Assembly (NCBI RefSeq): GCF_937976295.1
Contig: NZ_CALJRY010000211.1
Coordinates: forward strand, 1-5,169
DNA: 5,169 bases
DNA from: an uncultured Rothia sp.
GTDB taxonomy: Bacteria; Actinomycetota; Actinomycetes; Actinomycetales; Micrococcaceae
Reading direction: 5' to 3'
Positions 4,079 to 5,169 of the stretch are shown here, piece by piece (positions within the stretch are counted from its first letter, which is position 1; every line of letters begins with the position of its first letter). Position numbers and translations under genes: made by a program. Under the pieces are notes generated by a model. The model was not told the DNA's origin and made no database searches. It saw only the letters and a program-made list of their open reading frames with translations.

Positions 4079-5169
4079 GTGAATAACCGCGAACTTGGCG
4101 AGAAGATTCTTGACGGCCTGGGTGGCCCCGAGAACATCGCGCACATTACTCACTGTGCAACCCGCCTTCGTGTCACTCCTGTGTCCAACGATGCAGTGCA
4201 GAACAAGAAGATTGAGGGTCTGCCCGGCGTGCTCTCTGTGATTGAGCAGTCCGGCCAGACTCAGGTTGTTCTGGGCGAGCGCGTTGAGGCTGTGTACAAC
4301 GAGATCAACGCTCTGCCTTCTATGTCCGGCCACGCTGAGGGTGACACCAAGGTTGAGGCTGAGGGTAAGAAGACTAACTGGATCAACAACGTCTTCGACG
4401 TTCTGTCTGATTCCTTCCGTCCTCTGCTGTGGGCACTTTTGGGTACCTCGATGATCCTGACCCTCATTGTGTTCCTACAGCAGCTGGGTTTCTTTGGCCA
4501 GTACACCGACTTGACCGGTCAGGTCGTGAACGTGGACATCGTCAACGGTGCGCGCCTGTCCGATGAGGCAGCCGCTAAGGCTCTGAACAACCAGTGGATG
4601 CAGCAGTTCGCTTTCTGGTACATCCTGAAGGCTGCTTCGCTGTCCGTGCTGAACTTCATGCCCATCATGCTGGGTGCTACCGCTGCTAAGCGTCTGGGCG
4701 CGAACATGTGGGTTGGTGCGGCTATCCCCGCTGCGCTGATGACCAGCACCTTCACCGCTCTGACTGATTTGGCTGACCAGAGCACCAAGATCCTGAACGT
4801 TCCGTTCTTCGGTCTGGATCTGCCGCTGTACGCATTCAGCTACACCGGTCAGGTCTTCCCCCCGCTGCTGGCTGCTGCTCTGCTGGCTCCGCTTGAGCGC
4901 TTCCTGAAGAAGGTTATTCCTTCGATGCTTCAGATGGTGTTCGTGCCGATGATTTCGGTCATCATCCTGGTTCCGCTGACCGCTTTCCTGGTGGGCCCCA
5001 TCGGTATCGGTGTGGCTATGGCTATCTCTGACTTCCTGAAGATGGTTAACGACCAGGCTCCGGCTCTGGTTGGTGCTCTGATTGCTGGCCTGTACCTGTT
5101 CATGGTTCCGCTGGGTCTGCACTGGCCGCTGAACGCTGTCATGATTAACAACCTGCAGACCATGGGTAC
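4079..5169 (+). CDS. bglF: PTS beta-glucoside-type permease, EIIBC(A), 3' partial
   Basis: This membrane permease imports and phosphorylates a sugar, probably an aryl-beta-glucoside, using phosphate passed from PEP through EI, HPr and EIIA. It starts at GTG and 363 codons are visible before the right edge. Family members are about 610-680 aa, so the rest of IIC and any fused IIA domain lie outside. Residues 1 to about 85 form the IIB domain. GGPENIAHITHCATRLRV carries the phosphorylated Cys26. A charged linker (about 85-105) follows, then the IIC membrane domain. YTGQVFPP starts at 255 and leads to the LER..KK.IPSML stretch, and GLHWPLN starts at 346. GLHW points to the beta-glucoside branch; sucrose and trehalose permeases usually have a VHH-type motif there. 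The RAT upstream supports the same assignment. The real sugar could differ, since sucrose and glucose relatives share the fold. Leucine codons are almost all CTG, suggesting strong expression. The name bglP is used for the same family. Confidence 0.88.
   Translation, partial: MNNRELGEKILDGLGGPENIAHITHCATRLRVTPVSNDAVQNKKIEGLPGVLSVIEQSGQTQVVLGERVEAVYNEINALPSMSGHAEGDTKVEAEGKKTNWINNVFDVLSDSFRPLLWALLGTSMILTLIVFLQQLGFFGQYTDLTGQVVNVDIVNGARLSDEAAAKALNNQWMQQFAFWYILKAASLSVLNFMPIMLGATAAKRLGANMWVGAAIPAALMTSTFTALTDLADQSTKILNVPFFGLDLPLYAFSYTGQVFPPLLAAALLAPLERFLKKVIPSMLQMVFVPMISVIILVPLTAFLVGPIGIGVAMAISDFLKMVNDQAPALVGALIAGLYLFMVPLGLHWPLNAVMINNLQTMG

Noticed and set aside
4475..5122. Long open frame of 215 codons on the - strand
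   Set aside because: It is antisense to the PTS permease, its translation is Q/H/R/S-rich low complexity, and the + strand frame has clear family motifs.

Overview
The window looks like chromosomal DNA from a moderately GC-rich actinobacterium. The evidence is the G/C-leaning but T-tolerant codon use (GGT, CGT, GCT and CTG common), GTG starts, a CtpE-type P-ATPase and an actinobacterial-looking HmuV. The style fits Micrococcaceae such as Rothia, but that is an inference from flavour and no marker gene proves it. All three genes lie on the + strand, and I see no tRNA, rRNA, mobile element or CRISPR.

Layout. Positions 1-681 hold the 3' part of a haem ABC transporter ATPase (HmuV type), cut by the left edge. 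Positions 682-939 are a gap with a weak terminator, a candidate promoter and an unusually hairpin-rich leader. Positions 940-3501 encode a CtpE/Exp7-like P-type cation ATPase (853 aa from the preferred ATG), followed by a strong intrinsic terminator at 3534-3566. Positions 3567-4078 are a long gap. It contains short repeats, a possible operator, a candidate promoter, and then a clear BglG/LicT-type ribonucleic antiterminator (RAT, 3809-3838). The 3' end of the RAT overlaps the 5' arm of a long branched terminator (3832-3966). Position 4079 to the right edge is the IIB domain and most of the IIC domain of a beta-glucoside-type PTS permease (BglF/BglP).

The genes appear to be three separate transcription units rather than one operon: haem/iron uptake, cation transport and sugar uptake. 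The best supported regulatory story is sugar-responsive antitermination. A BglG-family protein, not encoded in this window, would stabilise the RAT and let transcription reach the PTS gene; otherwise the overlapping stem would terminate it.

No clearly new biological system is visible. The parts most worth following are the large branched terminator structure next to the RAT, the structured leader of the P-type ATPase, and the PQGL in place of PEGL in its M4 helix.
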